Assembly: GCA_964517265.1 (NCBI GenBank) | Contig: CAZFBS010000034.1 | Span: forward strand, 1 to 35,254 | Reading direction: 5' to 3' | Source of the DNA: REEP01 sp964517265 | Lineage (GTDB): Bacteria; Pseudomonadota; Alphaproteobacteria; Rhodospirillales; Defluviicoccaceae | Length of the DNA stretch: 35,254 bases | In this document: piece by piece, positions 15,923-24,106 of the stretch | Layout: the number at the start of each line of letters is the position of its first letter | Numbering within the stretch: position 1 is the stretch's first letter | Notes under the pieces: model-generated | Told to the model about the DNA's origin: nothing | What the model saw: the letters and a program-made list of their open reading frames with translations, nothing else | Databases searched by the model: none | Translations under genes and position numbers: made by a program

Positions 15923-16003
15923 TGATCGCCTGGGTGAGGCGGCACCGATAACGTGGGCATCGTGATCGGGAACAGGTGTTCCCTGATCGCTTGAGTGAGG
16001 CCG
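15923..16003. promoter_or_regulatory. Direct repeats flanking a palindrome upstream of the TRAP operon
   Basis: A 20-base element beginning TGATCGC and containing GTGAGGC occurs at 15923-15942 and 15984-16003, with 17 of 20 bases identical and a 61-base period. Directly before the second copy lies the perfect palindrome GGGAACA-GG-TGTTCCC (15968-15983). The set is about 95-175 bases upstream of the TRAP solute-binding gene, in a 326-base divergent region that holds no gene I can support. It looks like a composite operator, but no known consensus was recognised. Confidence 0.45.
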
Positions 16004-16096
16004 ATGGCGCGCCCGCCGACGTGGACGCAGCGTTGGCACCTGCCTACAATTCGCGGAGCGATTGAAGGGGCGCGCAGAAAAAAGAAGGGAGACGCG

Positions 16097-17131
16097 ATGA
16101 TCGAATTGAGCGTATTGCGGACACCGTGGATCTGGGTCCGCCTATCCCTGGCCAGCCTGTTCGTCGGGATAGCCTTGCTCGCGTCAGCGCCGTTGTCTGC
16201 GGCGACGCCCGGGGCCGTATGGGATATGCCGACACCTTATCCGGACAACAACTTCCACACGCTGAACATCAAGAGGTTCGCGGCAGACGTGAAAAGCGCA
16301 ACTGGCGGCGCGCTGGAGATCACGGTTCATCCTGCCGGATCGCTGATCAAGCATCCGGAGATCAAGAACGCAGTGCGCAGTGGGGTGGTGCCGATTGGCG
16401 AGTTTTTGCTCTCCCGGCTGGCCAATGAACGTGCGGTGTTCGAAGTCGACTCCGTGCCGTTTCTCGCCACCGATTATTTTCAGGCGCGCGAGCTTTGGAA
16501 GATTTCCCGGGACACGATCGTCGAACTCCTCGACGCTCAGGATCTGCGCGTGCTGTTCGCTGTGCCCTGGCCGCCGCAAGGACTTTACTCGGCAAAGCCC
16601 GTTTACGAAGTCGAGGCCCTGCGAGGGATGAAGTTCCGCGCCTATAACGCCGCAACGGAACAGCTGGCGCAACTGGTCGGTGGCGTTCCGACACAGGTCG
16701 AGGTTCCTGACATTCCGCAGGCGTTTGCGACGGGTCGGGTGGACGCCATGGTCACCTCGCCGTCTACCGGTGCCGAGAGTCAGGCGTGGGACTATGTCAA
16801 CAACTTTTACAATATCCAAGCTTGGCTGCCCAAGAACGTGGTGGTGGTCCACAAGCAGGTGTTCCAGAGCCTCGATGAGGCGACCCAAACGGCAATCCTT
16901 AACGCGGCGGCGGATGCCGAGGAACGCGGCTGGCAAATGAGCGTCGATGAGACCAACGAGAAGATGCAGGTGATGCGAGACCACGGCATGACGGTCGCGG
17001 ATCCTGCGCCAGCGCTTGCCCAGGGGCTCAAGGAGATTGGCATTGTGATGACCCGCGAGTGGACCGTACGTGCGGGACCGGAAGGGGCGAAAATCGTCCG
17101 CCTGTTCCGCTCCAAGTACCCCGCGCAGTGA
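16097..17131 (+). CDS. TRAP transporter solute-binding protein (DctP family)
   Basis: A 344-residue periplasmic binding protein. The ATG at 16097 follows AAGGGAG. A Sec signal peptide spans roughly residues 1-35 (hydrophobic core SLASLFVGIALLASA, cleavage after LSAA). The mature chain has the DctP layout: FAADVKSATGGALEI, then the strap segment RGMKFRAYNAATEQLAQLVG, whose arginine normally clamps a carboxylate on the ligand, and QAFATGRVDAMVTSP. Organic acids are therefore the likely cargo; the exact one is unknown. It is the first gene of an operon with the small and large permease genes, but with a 78-base gap before the small permease, which may allow extra expression of the binding protein. 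Confidence 0.93.
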   Translation: MIELSVLRTPWIWVRLSLASLFVGIALLASAPLSAATPGAVWDMPTPYPDNNFHTLNIKRFAADVKSATGGALEITVHPAGSLIKHPEIKNAVRSGVVPIGEFLLSRLANERAVFEVDSVPFLATDYFQARELWKISRDTIVELLDAQDLRVLFAVPWPPQGLYSAKPVYEVEALRGMKFRAYNAATEQLAQLVGGVPTQVEVPDIPQAFATGRVDAMVTSPSTGAESQAWDYVNNFYNIQAWLPKNVVVVHKQVFQSLDEATQTAILNAAADAEERGWQMSVDETNEKMQVMRDHGMTVADPAPALAQGLKEIGIVMTREWTVRAGPEGAKIVRLFRSKYPAQ

Positions 17132-17209
17132 CAGTGGGCCCCATGACAGTGGCTTCCGGACGCAACTTGGCCTTGGGTCGGCGTCCGGCCTGTCTCGCGG
17201 TTGCCTCCA

Positions 17210-17761
17210 ATGCGGCGCCTTCTTGACGGGCTGTATCGCGCGAGTGGCGGCGTGGCGGCCTTCTTCCTTGCCGCTATCGCCCTGGTCGTGTTGATGCAGG
17301 TGGGGGCCAACGTGATCGACGCGCTCTCGCGCTGGCTGACCGGTGAGCCGATCGGTCTGCTCATCCCGTCCTATGCCGATTTCGCGGGCTATTTTCTTGC
17401 GGCATCGTCGTTCCTCGCGCTGGCCTACACGCTGAAGAAGGATGCGCACATCCGGATTGCCCTGGTAGTCGAGCGCCTCGGACCACGTGGACGGCGAGGG
17501 GCCGAGATAGGGGCTGCAGGCCTCGGCGCCGTCGTGACCGGGTATTTTGGCTGGTACATGGCGGCGCTCGTGCACCAATCGTGGCGGTTTACCGACCTTT
17601 CGCCCGGCCTTGTTCCCGTTCCGTTATGGATTCCGCAGGCGGCGATGACGGCAGGGCTGATCATCCTTACGATCTGCCTCGTCGATATATTTTTCACCCT
17701 GATCCGGGGCGGCGATCCCTATTGTACGCCAGCAGCCGACGCCGCTGCCGAAGAGCGCTGA
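17210..17761 (+). CDS. TRAP transporter small permease (DctQ family)
   Basis: A 183-residue inner-membrane protein with four hydrophobic segments, the usual DctQ topology. Typical features are the charged stretch between helices 2 and 3, LKKDAHIRIALVVERL, and a last helix ending near IDIF-like residues (LVDIFFTLIRGGDPY). DctQ binds the large subunit and acts as a scaffold for the elevator domain. The ATG at 17210 has no strong ribosome binding site. The stop at 17761 is 4 bases before the start assigned to the large permease, so translation of the two is probably coupled. Confidence 0.9.
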   Translation: MRRLLDGLYRASGGVAAFFLAAIALVVLMQVGANVIDALSRWLTGEPIGLLIPSYADFAGYFLAASSFLALAYTLKKDAHIRIALVVERLGPRGRRGAEIGAAGLGAVVTGYFGWYMAALVHQSWRFTDLSPGLVPVPLWIPQAAMTAGLIILTICLVDIFFTLIRGGDPYCTPAADAAAEER

Positions 17762-17765
17762 GCGT

Positions 17766-19064
17766 TTGGAGACCCTCAGCCTCGCGGCGGTTGTTGTCGT
17801 CCTCATGCTGCTCCTGCTCGCAAGCGGGCTATGGGTGGCGCTGTCGCTCCTGACAGTCGGCCTCGGCGCGATGGCCCTGTTCACCAACGCCCCGATGGGA
17901 TTGGTGTTGGCCACGACCACATGGGGCTCCAGCAACTCATGGGCGCTCGCGGCATTGCCCTTGTTTATCTGGATGGGCGAGATCCTGTTCCGCTCCCGGC
18001 TCTCGGAGGACATGTTCAGCGGGCTGTCACCGTGGCTTGGCCGCCTACCGGGGCGTCTTTTGCATGTCAACATCCTGGGGTGCGGACTCTTTGCCGCCGT
18101 TTCGGGATCGTCGGCGGCGACGGCGGCAACCATTGGCCGGATGTCGGTGCCCGAGTTGAGCCGGCGCGGCTACGACACGCGCATGAGCATCGGCACTCTT
18201 GCCGGCTCCAGCACGCTCGGTCTGCTGATTCCTCCTTCCATCATCCTGATCGTCTATGGTGTCGCGATCGAGGAGTCGATTGCCCGCCTGTTTGTCGCCG
18301 GAGTGCTGCCGGGCCTGATGCTGATTGCCCTGTTCATGGGCTATGTCATTATCTGGGCGCTGGTGCATCCGGCCGGGGTGCCGGCGATGGAGAGGGCGGC
18401 CAGTTGGCGGGAGGCGCTGATCGCATCGCGCCGACTGATCCCCGTGCTGCTGCTGGTGGCGGGCGTGATCGGCTCGATCTATGCCGGGCTCGCCTCGCCG
18501 ACAGATGCCGCGGCGGTCGGCGTACTGCTCTCCCTGGTCCTGTCGGCGCTGTCGGGGACCCTGACGTGGCGGACGTTCCGCGAGGGCCTGATGGGGGCGA
18601 CGCGGACGTCGTGCATGATCGCCTTCATTCTCACCGGAGCCGCCTTCCTCAGCGTCGCGATGGGGTTTACCGGTCTGCCACGCGCACTGGCCGAGCAGAT
18701 CACGAGGATGGATCTCTCGCCTTACGGCTTGATCGCGATGCTGACGCTGTTTTTCGTGGTCCTCGGCTGCTTTCTCGACGGCATTTCGGTCGTCGTGCTG
18801 ACCACCGCGGTGATTCTGCCGATGGTCGAGGCTGCCGGAATCGACCGCATCTGGTTCGGGATCTACATCGTCCTGGTGGTGGAGATGTCGCAGATCACAC
18901 CGCCGATCGGTTTCAACCTGTTCGTTATCCAGGCGCTCACCGGCCGCGACATCCTTTGGGTTGCCCGCTCGGCACTGCCGTTTTTCCTGTTGCTCGTGGT
19001 GGCCGTGATCCTGGTAACCGCATTTCCTGAAATCGTCACCTTCCTCCCGAGCCGGATGGGATGA
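17766..19064 (+). CDS. TRAP transporter large permease (DctM family)
   Basis: A 432-residue inner-membrane protein with about 12 hydrophobic segments, the normal DctM length if started at the TTG at 17766. A later ATG at 17805 would cut into the first helix. Family features include ALFTNAPMGLVLATT, the SGSSAATAATIGRMSVPEL segment of the first transport hairpin, STLGLLIPPSIILIVYG and the C-terminal QITPPIGFNLFVIQ. It carries the sodium- and substrate-binding sites and drives uptake with the Na+ gradient. Its stop overlaps the start of the next gene as ATGA, so that gene belongs to the same operon. Confidence 0.92.
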   Translation: METLSLAAVVVVLMLLLLASGLWVALSLLTVGLGAMALFTNAPMGLVLATTTWGSSNSWALAALPLFIWMGEILFRSRLSEDMFSGLSPWLGRLPGRLLHVNILGCGLFAAVSGSSAATAATIGRMSVPELSRRGYDTRMSIGTLAGSSTLGLLIPPSIILIVYGVAIEESIARLFVAGVLPGLMLIALFMGYVIIWALVHPAGVPAMERAASWREALIASRRLIPVLLLVAGVIGSIYAGLASPTDAAAVGVLLSLVLSALSGTLTWRTFREGLMGATRTSCMIAFILTGAAFLSVAMGFTGLPRALAEQITRMDLSPYGLIAMLTLFFVVLGCFLDGISVVVLTTAVILPMVEAAGIDRIWFGIYIVLVVEMSQITPPIGFNLFVIQALTGRDILWVARSALPFFLLLVVAVILVTAFPEIVTFLPSRMG

Positions 19065-20002
19065 GGCTGCCGGGAATCGTCGTCCAGTTGCTGAAACACG
19101 CACCGCTCATTCTCGCCGCCGGGGTGTTCGCGGGGCTTCTTTTGCCCGCCACGGCGACGGCGCTGCGGCCCTTGCTGGCGCCGAGCGTATGGGGCCTGCT
19201 TGTTCTTGCCATGCTCCGGATCGACTGGCCGCAGGTGGTGCGGTGCGGGCGGCGCGGGGGACGGATCACGCTGATCGTGGTGTGGCTGCTGGTGATTTCG
19301 CCGGTGGCGGTTGCCGCCGTTCTTGCGATCACCTCTGTTTCCACAGGAATGGTCACGGCAATGGTGCTGATGGCCGCGGCGCCACCGATCATGTCCGCCC
19401 CAGCGATGGCACTGCTGATCGGGCTTGATCCTGCGCTGATGCTGGTGGTGATGATCGGTGCGACGTTCACCGTGCCGCTGGTGCTTCCGGTCATCGCTCT
19501 GGAGCAACTGGCATTACCGTTGGAATTTGGCACCGGCATGCTGATGCTCCACCTGGGAGGTATGATCGGAACGGCGGTGGTGGCGGCAGCCCTCGTTCGC
19601 GGGATGGACCGTCACAACCGGATTTCTCAGGCAGCTCCTGTCCTGGATATGGCGGCTCTGGTGCTGCTGCTGACGTTCGCGATTGCAATCATGGACGGAG
19701 TGACCGAGCGTCTTATTGCTCAGCCATCTCACGTTCTTGGCGTTCTCGTGGCCGCGTTCGCCGCCAATATTGCTCTTCAGGCAGGGGCGGCGCTTGCTTT
19801 CGCATGGCTTGACGGGCGCACCGCCTTGACCGCAGCGTTCGCCAGCGGCAATCGTAATATGGGCCTGCTGCTTGCGGTGATGCCAGCCGACATGAATTCG
19901 GATGTCTTGCTCTACTTTGCGCTGGCACAGATTCCGATCTATGTAATGCCGGCTCTGCTGACACCCCTCTATCGCCGCCTGCTCCGGCTGCATTCGGTCT
20001 GA
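19061..20002 (+). CDS. BASS/SBF-like transporter encoded in the TRAP operon
   Basis: A 313-residue membrane protein with about nine or ten hydrophobic segments. The overall pattern resembles the bile acid:Na+ symporter (SBF) fold, with AAPPIMSAPAMALLIGLDPA in the middle and the C-terminal ASGNRNMGLLLAVMP, which matches the family's G-N-R-N crossover motif. Relatives move organic anions, sometimes outward. Substrate and direction are unknown. The start codon overlaps the DctM stop by four bases (ATGA), strong evidence of translational coupling. A four-gene TRAP operon with a BASS-like gene is unusual and suggests that the two carriers handle related compounds. A hairpin at 20039-20057 follows. 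Confidence 0.75.
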   Translation: MRLPGIVVQLLKHAPLILAAGVFAGLLLPATATALRPLLAPSVWGLLVLAMLRIDWPQVVRCGRRGGRITLIVVWLLVISPVAVAAVLAITSVSTGMVTAMVLMAAAPPIMSAPAMALLIGLDPALMLVVMIGATFTVPLVLPVIALEQLALPLEFGTGMLMLHLGGMIGTAVVAAALVRGMDRHNRISQAAPVLDMAALVLLLTFAIAIMDGVTERLIAQPSHVLGVLVAAFAANIALQAGAALAFAWLDGRTALTAAFASGNRNMGLLLAVMPADMNSDVLLYFALAQIPIYVMPALLTPLYRRLLRLHSV

Positions 20003-20038
20003 GCCGGCCTGAGCGGAAGGCTTTGCCCGCAACCCGCG

Positions 20039-20057
20039 TGCCGCTATGGTAGCGGCA
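20039..20057 (+). terminator. Stem-loop after the TRAP-BASS operon
   Basis: TGCCGCTA (20039-20046) and TAGCGGCA (20050-20057) pair perfectly over 8 bases with a TGG loop, 37 bases past the BASS-like stop codon. No T run follows, so termination may be weak or Rho-aided. Confidence 0.55.
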
Positions 20058-20125
20058 TCAGGATCTCGCCGAGCGGTTGTCACTGTCGGGAGCCTCATGA
20101 TCGGCGGAACGGTTGCGACGGAGCA

Positions 20126-20881
20126 ATGAGCATCTGGGGCAAAGTGATTGGAAGCGTCGCCGGCTTCGCGTTGGGTGGCCCGCTTGGGGCATTGATTGGC
20201 GGCGTTGCCGGTCATGCAGTGGACAAGATCCGTGAAGAGCAGGCCCTGGCGGAGTTGGAAGGCGGGGAGGAGGGTCTTGCCACTGGCGCCAAGCAGGTGG
20301 CGTTCACGGTCGCGGTGATTGTCCTCGGAGCCAAGATGGCCAAGGTTGACGGCGCCGTCAGTCGTGCAGAGGTGGAGGCGTTCAAGCAGGTTTTCCACGT
20401 GCCGCCCAATGAAATGCGCAATGTCGGCCGCATCTTCGACATGGCGAAGCAGGATGCCCGCGGCTTCGAGCCATATGCGCGGCAGGTGGCCTGGATGTTC
20501 CGCAATGAGCCGGCAGTACTCGAGGAACTGTTGGCGGGTCTGTTTCATATCGCCAAGGCGGATGGCGAAGTACGCGCTTCGGAACTCGCCTATCTTCGCG
20601 AGGTCGCCACCATCTTCGGCCTCGACGTGCGCTCGTTTGAGCGGGTTCATGCCATGTTCATGGGTCCGGCCGAGTCGGATCCCTACGAAATTCTTGGCGT
20701 CAGCCGCAGTGCGAGCAACGAAGAGATCAAGAGCAGCTACCGCCGATTGATCCGTGAGAACCATCCCGATACCCTGGTCGCGAAAGGGATGCCTCAGGAG
20801 TTCATTGATATCGCCAACGAGCGAATGGCGGCGATCAACGGCGCTTACGACAAGATCGAAAAACAGCGCGGTATCAAGTAG
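20126..20881 (+). CDS. DjlA-like protein: Gly-zipper anchor, TerB domain, J domain
   Basis: A 251-residue protein in three parts. Residues 1-35 are a hydrophobic glycine zipper (GSVAGFALGGPLGALIGGVA) that should anchor it in a membrane. Residues of about 55-165 form a helical TerB-like domain with acidic repeats (KMAKVDGAVSRAEVEAF and IAKADGEVRASELAYL, the paired D-G-x-V motif of the family). Residues of about 185-251 form a J domain with the HPD tripeptide (RENHPDTLVAKG) that stimulates DnaK. This order is that of DjlA, a membrane DnaK co-chaperone linked to envelope stress in E. coli. GGAG lies 5-6 bases before the ATG. The DMT exporter gene starts 50 bases later. Confidence 0.92.
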   Translation: MSIWGKVIGSVAGFALGGPLGALIGGVAGHAVDKIREEQALAELEGGEEGLATGAKQVAFTVAVIVLGAKMAKVDGAVSRAEVEAFKQVFHVPPNEMRNVGRIFDMAKQDARGFEPYARQVAWMFRNEPAVLEELLAGLFHIAKADGEVRASELAYLREVATIFGLDVRSFERVHAMFMGPAESDPYEILGVSRSASNEEIKSSYRRLIRENHPDTLVAKGMPQEFIDIANERMAAINGAYDKIEKQRGIK

Positions 20882-20930
20882 AACGCATGCGGTATGATCG
20901 TCCCGCCGTATCGGCATCCATAGACAGCCG

Positions 20931-21815
20931 ATGACCAAGTTGGACTGGGGCGCGGCTTTCGCCGTCATTTTCATTTGGGCGCTGAACTTCGTCGTCGCCA
21001 AGGTCGGGATCGGGGAGTTCCCGCCTCTGTTCATGCTGGCTTTGCGGTTTGCGTTGGTTGCGATCCTGCTGGCTCCGTTCCTGAAGCCGCCGCGAGGGGC
21101 CTGGAGGCAGATGCTGGCTCTTTCGGTAATTCTGGGCAGCCTGCATTTCGGTTTGCTGTTCGTCGGGCTGCAGGAAGTGGATGCCGGCCCGGCCGCGATC
21201 GCCATTCAGCTTTCGGTGCCGTTCAGCGCAATCTTGGCCTGGGGGGTTTATGGCGAGCGCATGGGAGCTTGGCAGATCGCGGGTCTGGCCGTCGCATTTG
21301 CCGGCGTCTATGCGTTGGCTGGAGATCCCGCACGCTCGCCGAACCTTTTCTATTTCAGCCTTGTCGTCGGCGGCGCTTTGGCCTGGGCTGCGGCCAACAT
21401 TCTGATCAAGCGTCTGGTCGCGATCCGGCCGATCGTCGTCAACGGCTGGCTCGCATTGTTGGCGGCGCCGCAGCTGCTCGTGATGTCGAGCCTGCTGGAA
21501 ACCGGACAATGGCGCGCCGTCGGCGATGCCGGCTGGCGCGGGTGGGGAGCCATTGTCTACATGGCGGTAGGCGCGTCAATTATCGCCTATGGTCTGTGGT
21601 ATTATCTTCTCGGTAAGTACGAAGTGAACCGGGTTGTCCCGCTGACCCTGCTTGCGCCGGTTTTCGCGGTCTTCCTCGCGGCTGTTCTTCTTGATGAACC
21701 GCTGACGCTGAGTGTTGTCCTTGGCGGCGGCGTGACCATTACGGGGGTTGCCATGATCCAGTTCCTAAAGCCGGGGGCGCTGAGGCCGACGCAAAAGCCT
21801 CCCGTCCCGCTGTGA
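20931..21815 (+). CDS. EamA-family (DMT superfamily) transporter
   Basis: A 294-residue inner-membrane protein with ten predicted helices arranged as two EamA repeats. The first begins at WGAAFAVIFIWALNFVVAKV and the second near residue 150 (YFSLVVGGALAWAAANILIK). Each repeat ends with the family's acidic pattern (WGVYGERMGAWQIAGLAVAF and AAVLLDEPLTLSVVLGGGVT). Such proteins usually export amino acids or other metabolites, as in YdeD/RhtA relatives; the cargo is unknown. It lies between the DjlA-like and amidase genes with short spacers, possibly one transcript. Confidence 0.92.
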   Translation: MTKLDWGAAFAVIFIWALNFVVAKVGIGEFPPLFMLALRFALVAILLAPFLKPPRGAWRQMLALSVILGSLHFGLLFVGLQEVDAGPAAIAIQLSVPFSAILAWGVYGERMGAWQIAGLAVAFAGVYALAGDPARSPNLFYFSLVVGGALAWAAANILIKRLVAIRPIVVNGWLALLAAPQLLVMSSLLETGQWRAVGDAGWRGWGAIVYMAVGASIIAYGLWYYLLGKYEVNRVVPLTLLAPVFAVFLAAVLLDEPLTLSVVLGGGVTITGVAMIQFLKPGALRPTQKPPVPL

Positions 21816-21834
21816 ATGGCCCAGTGAAGGCGCC

Positions 21835-22518
21835 ATGACCATAATCGAAGCAGCATCGCCGAACTTCGATGTGCGGCCGCAGGCAATGCCGATCGACATG
21901 CTCGTGATGCATTATACGGGAATGGAATCAGCTGCGGAGGCTCTTGCGCGGCTATGCGATCCGCAGGCGGCGGTCAGTGCGCATTATCTCGTTGACGAGG
22001 ACGGGGCGGTCTATCGCCTGGTGCCCGAGCAGCAGCAGGCTTGGCATGCGGGAGCCTCATTCTGGAGGGGGATGACGGGCATCAACGCGCGCTCGATTGG
22101 CATCGAACTGGTGAACCCCGGCCATGCGTTCGGCTACCGGCCGTTTCCCGAGCCGCAGATGGCGGCGGTCAGCGCGCTGTGCCGGGACATCGTCCAACGC
22201 CATGGAATTCTTGCCTGCAACGTTGTCGGGCACTCCGATGTTGCACCGCGGCGCAAGATGGATCCGGGTGAACTGTTCGATTGGAAGCGGCTGGCGGAAG
22301 CAGGGATCGGGCTATGGCCTGCCGATTCTGAAATCTGCATCATGGATCCCGATGTCGTTGCCGAGATGCTGGCAAAGGTCGGCTACGAGATGGCGGACCC
22401 GATCGCAGCGCTCAGAGCTTTTCAACGGCATTTCCGGCCGGAACGGGTAACCGGCCGCATCGATTTCGGCACCGCCCGCCGTCTTGCCGGGCTGATGGAG
22501 ATGTGTGCAGGGGCATGA
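21835..22518 (+). CDS. N-acetylmuramoyl-L-alanine amidase (Amidase_2, AmiD-like)
   Basis: A 227-residue zinc amidase. The T7-lysozyme-like domain shows the first zinc histidine in LVMHYTGM, the structural segment SAHYLVDEDGAVYRLVPEQQ, WHAG, and the second zinc histidine with its partner in VVGHSDVAPRRKMDPGELFD, which is typical of AmiD/AmpD. The C-terminal 60 residues (IAALRAFQRHFRPERVTGRI) look like a short peptidoglycan-binding helix bundle, as in AmiD. It cleaves the bond between N-acetylmuramic acid and L-alanine. No signal peptide or lipobox is visible, so, unlike E. coli AmiD, it appears cytoplasmic and may act like AmpD in muropeptide recycling. AAGG lies upstream of the ATG. Confidence 0.93.
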   Translation: MTIIEAASPNFDVRPQAMPIDMLVMHYTGMESAAEALARLCDPQAAVSAHYLVDEDGAVYRLVPEQQQAWHAGASFWRGMTGINARSIGIELVNPGHAFGYRPFPEPQMAAVSALCRDIVQRHGILACNVVGHSDVAPRRKMDPGELFDWKRLAEAGIGLWPADSEICIMDPDVVAEMLAKVGYEMADPIAALRAFQRHFRPERVTGRIDFGTARRLAGLMEMCAGA

Positions 22519-22557
22519 GCAGAATGGGCGCAGGCACGGGTGGCTCTGGCCCCGAGC

Positions 22558-22585
22558 TTGACGGCAACCTTTCGTGAACTACCAT
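22558..22585 (+). promoter_or_regulatory. Promoter of RNase P RNA
   Basis: A -35 element TTGACG (22558-22563) and a -10 element TACCAT (22580-22585) are separated by 16 bases. Transcription would start 7 bases downstream at 22592, exactly the first paired base of the RNase P RNA. The agreement of two independent predictions supports the site. The other bases of 22519-22591 hold nothing notable. Confidence 0.7.
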
Positions 22586-22591
22586 AGAGAA

Positions 22592-22982
<391 letters not shown>

Positions 22983-23103
22983 CCCTGCGTTCATCGTGAA
23001 GAGAGTCAAACCGCCGCCGGAGATGCCCTGCGCCCGAGCGGGCAAAATCCCCGTCGCAATCGCCCTTGCTCAGCGGCGACATCTAATAATGGTTGTCCAA
23101 GAT

Positions 23104-23115
23104 CGATAAATATCG
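23104..23115. promoter_or_regulatory. Short AT-rich palindrome upstream of the Crp/Fnr-type regulator
   Basis: CGATA-AA-TATCG is an exact palindrome about 45 bases before the preferred regulator start. It does not match the CRP (TGTGA) or FNR (TTGAT) half-sites. It may be an autoregulatory operator or chance. Confidence 0.3.
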
Positions 23116-23161
23116 TTACATGGTGGTATCGTTCCTCATAGTGAGATCGCCTGCTGGTGTG

Positions 23162-23875
23162 ATGAGGGGGCCCTATACGAACTGCCGTGCCGCCGGATCA
23201 TTGCTATCCGGCTTTCATTTGTTCCGAAGCTTGTGCGGGGACTCTCTTGCGGCGATCGAGCAGACATGTACATCCCGCCGCTATGTCCGCGACGAGCGGA
23301 TCGTCGACCGCGACAGCCGTAGCCGGGACGTCCGGGTGGTTGTCAGTGGAAGAGCGAAGGTCCTCAACTACTCGGTGTCGGGACGGGAAATTGTCCTCGA
23401 CGATTTGCTTCCTGGATGCTCCTTCGGAGAGATCGGTGCCCTCGACGATCGGCCGCGCGAGGCCGATGTCGTAGCCACCGAGGAGATGCTCGTTGCGGTG
23501 ATTCCGCAAGGCGTTTTCCTCGAGACGCTAAGGTCTCATCCACAGGTTGCGCTGGCGCTGATGCGGCGGCTGGCCCGCATGATTCGGGAGGGCGACGAGA
23601 GGATCATGGATCTCAGCACCCTTACCGCCCATGACCGGGTTTACGCAGACATGCTTCGGCGTGCACGCGAGCACATGGCTGGCGACAATCGAGCCAAGAT
23701 TGCTCCCATCCCCTTGCACAGCGAAATCGCCGGCAAGACCAATACTTCAAGGGAGACAGTGGCTCGCGCCATCAGCAACTTGACCCGGCGTGGTATCGTC
23801 TCAAGGGAGAAGACCGCATTGCGGGTGAACGACGTTGAGGCTCTGCGTCAGATAGTCGCGGAAGCACGCGCCTGA
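23162..23875 (+). CDS. Crp/Fnr-family transcriptional regulator
   Basis: A 237-residue protein if started at the ATG at 23162; in-frame starts at 23120 (ATG) and 23093 (TTG) exist and none has a good ribosome binding site. The N-terminal half is a cyclic-nucleotide-binding-like beta roll (VVVSGRAKVLNYSVSGREIV then GCSFGEIGALDDRPREADVV). A long dimer helix and a C-terminal Crp-type winged helix follow, with the recognition region LHSEIAGKTNTSRETVARAI. The phosphate-binding arginine-serine pair of true cAMP receptors is not clear (the site reads DDRPREADV), and there is no FNR cysteine cluster, so the signal is unknown. It is convergent with rpmG, 46 bases away. Confidence 0.88.
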   Translation: MRGPYTNCRAAGSLLSGFHLFRSLCGDSLAAIEQTCTSRRYVRDERIVDRDSRSRDVRVVVSGRAKVLNYSVSGREIVLDDLLPGCSFGEIGALDDRPREADVVATEEMLVAVIPQGVFLETLRSHPQVALALMRRLARMIREGDERIMDLSTLTAHDRVYADMLRRAREHMAGDNRAKIAPIPLHSEIAGKTNTSRETVARAISNLTRRGIVSREKTALRVNDVEALRQIVAEARA

Positions 23876-23921
23876 CACGGCTGGCGCACCGCTTCCCCGG
23901 TCTTTGCGCTTGGCAACCCGC

Positions 23922-24095
23922 CTATTTGATCTTGGCTTCCTTGAACGCCACATGCTTGCGCACGATGGGGTCGTACTTTCGAAACTCTAGCTTGCTTGTT
24001 GCGGTACGCGGGTTTTTCTTCGTGACGTAGAAGTAGCCCGTGCCGGCGCTGCTCAGCAGTCGGATCAGCACGGTATTCTGCTTGGGTTTCGCCAT
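23922..24095 (-). CDS. rpmG: 50S ribosomal protein L33
   Basis: A 57-residue basic protein of the large ribosomal subunit, starting MAKPKQNTVLIRLLSSAGTG and containing FYVTKKNPRT and KLEFRKYDPIVRKHV, which match L33 throughout. The zinc-binding cysteine pairs found in some L33 forms are absent, so this is the zinc-independent type. The start ATG at 24095 lies 11 bases after the S41 peptidase stop on the same strand, so it could be read from the upstream genes; ribosomal genes usually also have their own promoter. Confidence 0.97.
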   Translation of the reverse strand: MAKPKQNTVLIRLLSSAGTGYFYVTKKNPRTATSKLEFRKYDPIVRKHVAFKEAKIK

Positions 24096-24106
24096 GGGTC
24101 CTCGTT

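Noticed and set aside
23104..23115. Palindrome as an FNR or CRP box
   Set aside because: Half-sites CGATA/TATCG do not match TTGAT/ATCAA or TGTGA/TCACA.
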